Source of the DNA: Nitrososphaerota archaeon
Lineage (GTDB): Archaea > Thermoproteota > Nitrososphaeria > Nitrososphaerales > Gagatemarchaeaceae
Length of the DNA: 5,602 bases
Direction of reading: 5' to 3'
Assembly (NCBI GenBank): GCA_003135575.1
Contig: PLCG01000057.1
Coordinates: forward strand, 17,711-23,312
Under the pieces are notes generated by a model, which ran no database searches, was not told where the DNA came from, and worked only from the letters and a program-made list of their open reading frames with translations. The position numbers and the translations under genes are program-made. Shown here in pieces: positions 5,277-5,602 of the stretch; position 1 is the first letter of the stretch, and every line of letters starts with the position of its first letter.

Positions 5277-5360
5277 ATGCAACGCATCAGCGCGGGAAGT
5301 TCGAGTCAAGGATGTTTTTTGCTCGACAACAAGACAGTTGCGTTGTTAGTTTTAGTCTAG
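5277..5360 (+). CDS. Putative leucine/valine-rich leader peptide upstream of ilvB
   Basis: A 27-codon ORF runs from ATG 5277 to TAG 5358. The peptide ends V-A-L-L-V-L-V and contains five Leu and three Val, after a polar first half (M-Q-R-I-S-A-G-S-S-S-Q-G-C). The late codons GTT, TTG, TTA, GTT, TTA are AT-rich types that the neighbouring GC-rich genes use little. The ATG falls on the predicted transcription start, so the ORF would be translated leaderlessly. By analogy with bacterial ilv/leu leader peptides, ribosome pausing at these codons would report branched-chain amino acid supply to the hairpins that follow. No homologue is known to me. The Leu/Val run could be chance in AT-rich DNA, so this is a hypothesis. 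Confidence 0.35.
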   Translation: MQRISAGSSSQGCFLLDNKTVALLVLV

Positions 5361-5397
5361 AGCCTCGCTCAGAGGTTTTGCATATGCGAGGCTATAG
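5357..5397 (+). promoter_or_regulatory. Two mutually exclusive hairpins in the ilvB leader
   Basis: AGCCTCGC (5361-5368) pairs perfectly with GCGAGGCT (5386-5393); beyond one mismatch, CTA/TAG (5357-5359 with 5395-5397) extends the stem. The same left arm can instead pair with 5372-5380: CCTC/GAGG (5363-5366 with 5372-5375), then five A-U or G-U pairs outward, closing a 5-base loop. Both cannot form at once. The leader ORF's stop codon is at the base, so a ribosome on the last codons would cover the shared arm. T-runs follow at 5376-5379 and 5410-5413. Confidence 0.45.
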
Positions 5398-5413
5398 TGA
5401 GTGTTGCAATTTT

Positions 5414-5418
5414 GGTGA
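5414..5418 (+). promoter_or_regulatory. Shine-Dalgarno of ilvB
   Basis: GGTGA, followed by ATC, matches the archaeal anti-Shine-Dalgarno and lies 9 bases before ATG 5428. This supports that start over the in-frame ATG at 5440, and shows ilvB is meant to be translated from a transcript with a leader. Confidence 0.65.
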
Positions 5419-5427
5419 ATCGATAGA

Positions 5428-5602
5428 ATGACACAAAAGATGTCCGGCGCGCGGGCCACAGTGGAGGCTCTGGAGCGGGAGAAGGTCGAGTACATCTTCG
5501 GCATGCCGGGCGGGGCGAACCTCCCATTCTACGACGCGCTTTGGGATTCCAAGATCAAGCACGTTCTGGTGAGGCACGAGCAGCTCGCGGCCCACATGGC
5601 CG
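5428..5602 (+). CDS. ilvB: Acetolactate synthase large (catalytic) subunit, N-terminal part
   Basis: Acetolactate synthase condenses two pyruvates to 2-acetolactate (or pyruvate with 2-oxobutyrate), the first common step to valine, leucine and isoleucine, using ThDP. Only 58 codons are present before the right edge. They hold the start of the ThDP pyrimidine-binding domain: G-A-R-A-T-V-E-A-L, then F-G-M-P-G-G-A-N-L-P (24-33), and L-V-R-H-E-Q (47-52), where E51 is the glutamate that activates ThDP. These motifs are typical of IlvB, though other enzymes of the ThDP-dependent decarboxylase superfamily (for example glyoxylate carboligase) share the fold, and the distinguishing residues lie beyond the window. 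The gene is divergent from the regulator and preceded by a long leader with a possible attenuator. Confidence 0.88.
   Translation, partial: MTQKMSGARATVEALEREKVEYIFGMPGGANLPFYDALWDSKIKHVLVRHEQLAAHMA

Noticed and set aside
5261..5290. Possible C/D box small RNA near GGATGA
   Set aside because: No proper box C (RUGAUGA) and no matching box D (CUGA) at suitable spacing.
5151..5427. tRNA, riboswitch or CRISPR in the divergent intergenic region
   Set aside because: No cloverleaf with the T-loop or anticodon pattern, no known riboswitch core that I recognise, and only a two-copy direct repeat without spacers.
5392..5595. 67-codon minus-strand frame over the start of ilvB
   Set aside because: Antisense to conserved ThDP-enzyme sequence, with no recognisable motif.

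Overview
The window looks archaeal. Reasons: TATA/BRE-like promoter elements, two spaced for leaderless transcripts; many non-ATG starts (TTG, GTG); stand-alone Lrp/AsnC ligand-binding (RAM) proteins in tandem; and an archaeal-type helix-turn-helix regulator related to COG2522. Coding DNA is GC-rich and intergenic DNA is distinctly AT-richer. A TACK-type lineage such as a deep-branching Nitrososphaeria is my best guess, but the sequence does not prove it.

Layout. Positions 1-344 (+) hold the end of one RAM-domain protein and a complete second one, overlapping by 4 bases. Across a 19-base convergent gap lies a minus-strand block running from 5150 down to 364: a helix-turn-helix/cysteine regulator (4728-5150), lipoyl synthase LipA (3758-4681), and the E1-alpha (2607-3695), E1-beta (1611-2588) and E2 (364-1593) subunits of a lipoate-dependent 2-oxoacid dehydrogenase complex. 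E3, dihydrolipoamide dehydrogenase, is not in the window. Positions 5151-5427 are a 277-base divergent regulatory region, and from 5428 (+) the start of acetolactate synthase large subunit (ilvB) runs off the edge.

How the genes fit together. E1 (alpha2beta2, ThDP-dependent) decarboxylates a 2-oxoacid and passes the acyl group to the lipoyl-lysine of E2, which transfers it to CoA. LipA inserts the two sulfurs that turn the octanoyl group on E2 into lipoyl, so the cluster encodes both the complex and the last step of its cofactor synthesis. The E1-alpha GEG and GAHSTSDD motifs resemble branched-chain 2-oxoacid dehydrogenases, but substrate cannot be settled by eye. The divergent ilvB makes precursors of branched-chain amino acids, so the regulator between them may sit at a point where making and breaking down such carbon skeletons meet (inference).

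The most interesting part is 5151-5427. A TATA box lies 26 bases before the ATG of a 27-codon ORF ending V-A-L-L-V-L-V. Its stop codon is at the base of two mutually exclusive RNA hairpins, followed by ilvB with its own Shine-Dalgarno. This has the geometry of a leader-peptide attenuator for a branched-chain amino acid gene, a mechanism I do not know to be established in archaea. A perfect 10-base direct repeat sits just upstream of the same TATA box, and candidate operators lie at the regulator and E1-alpha promoters.
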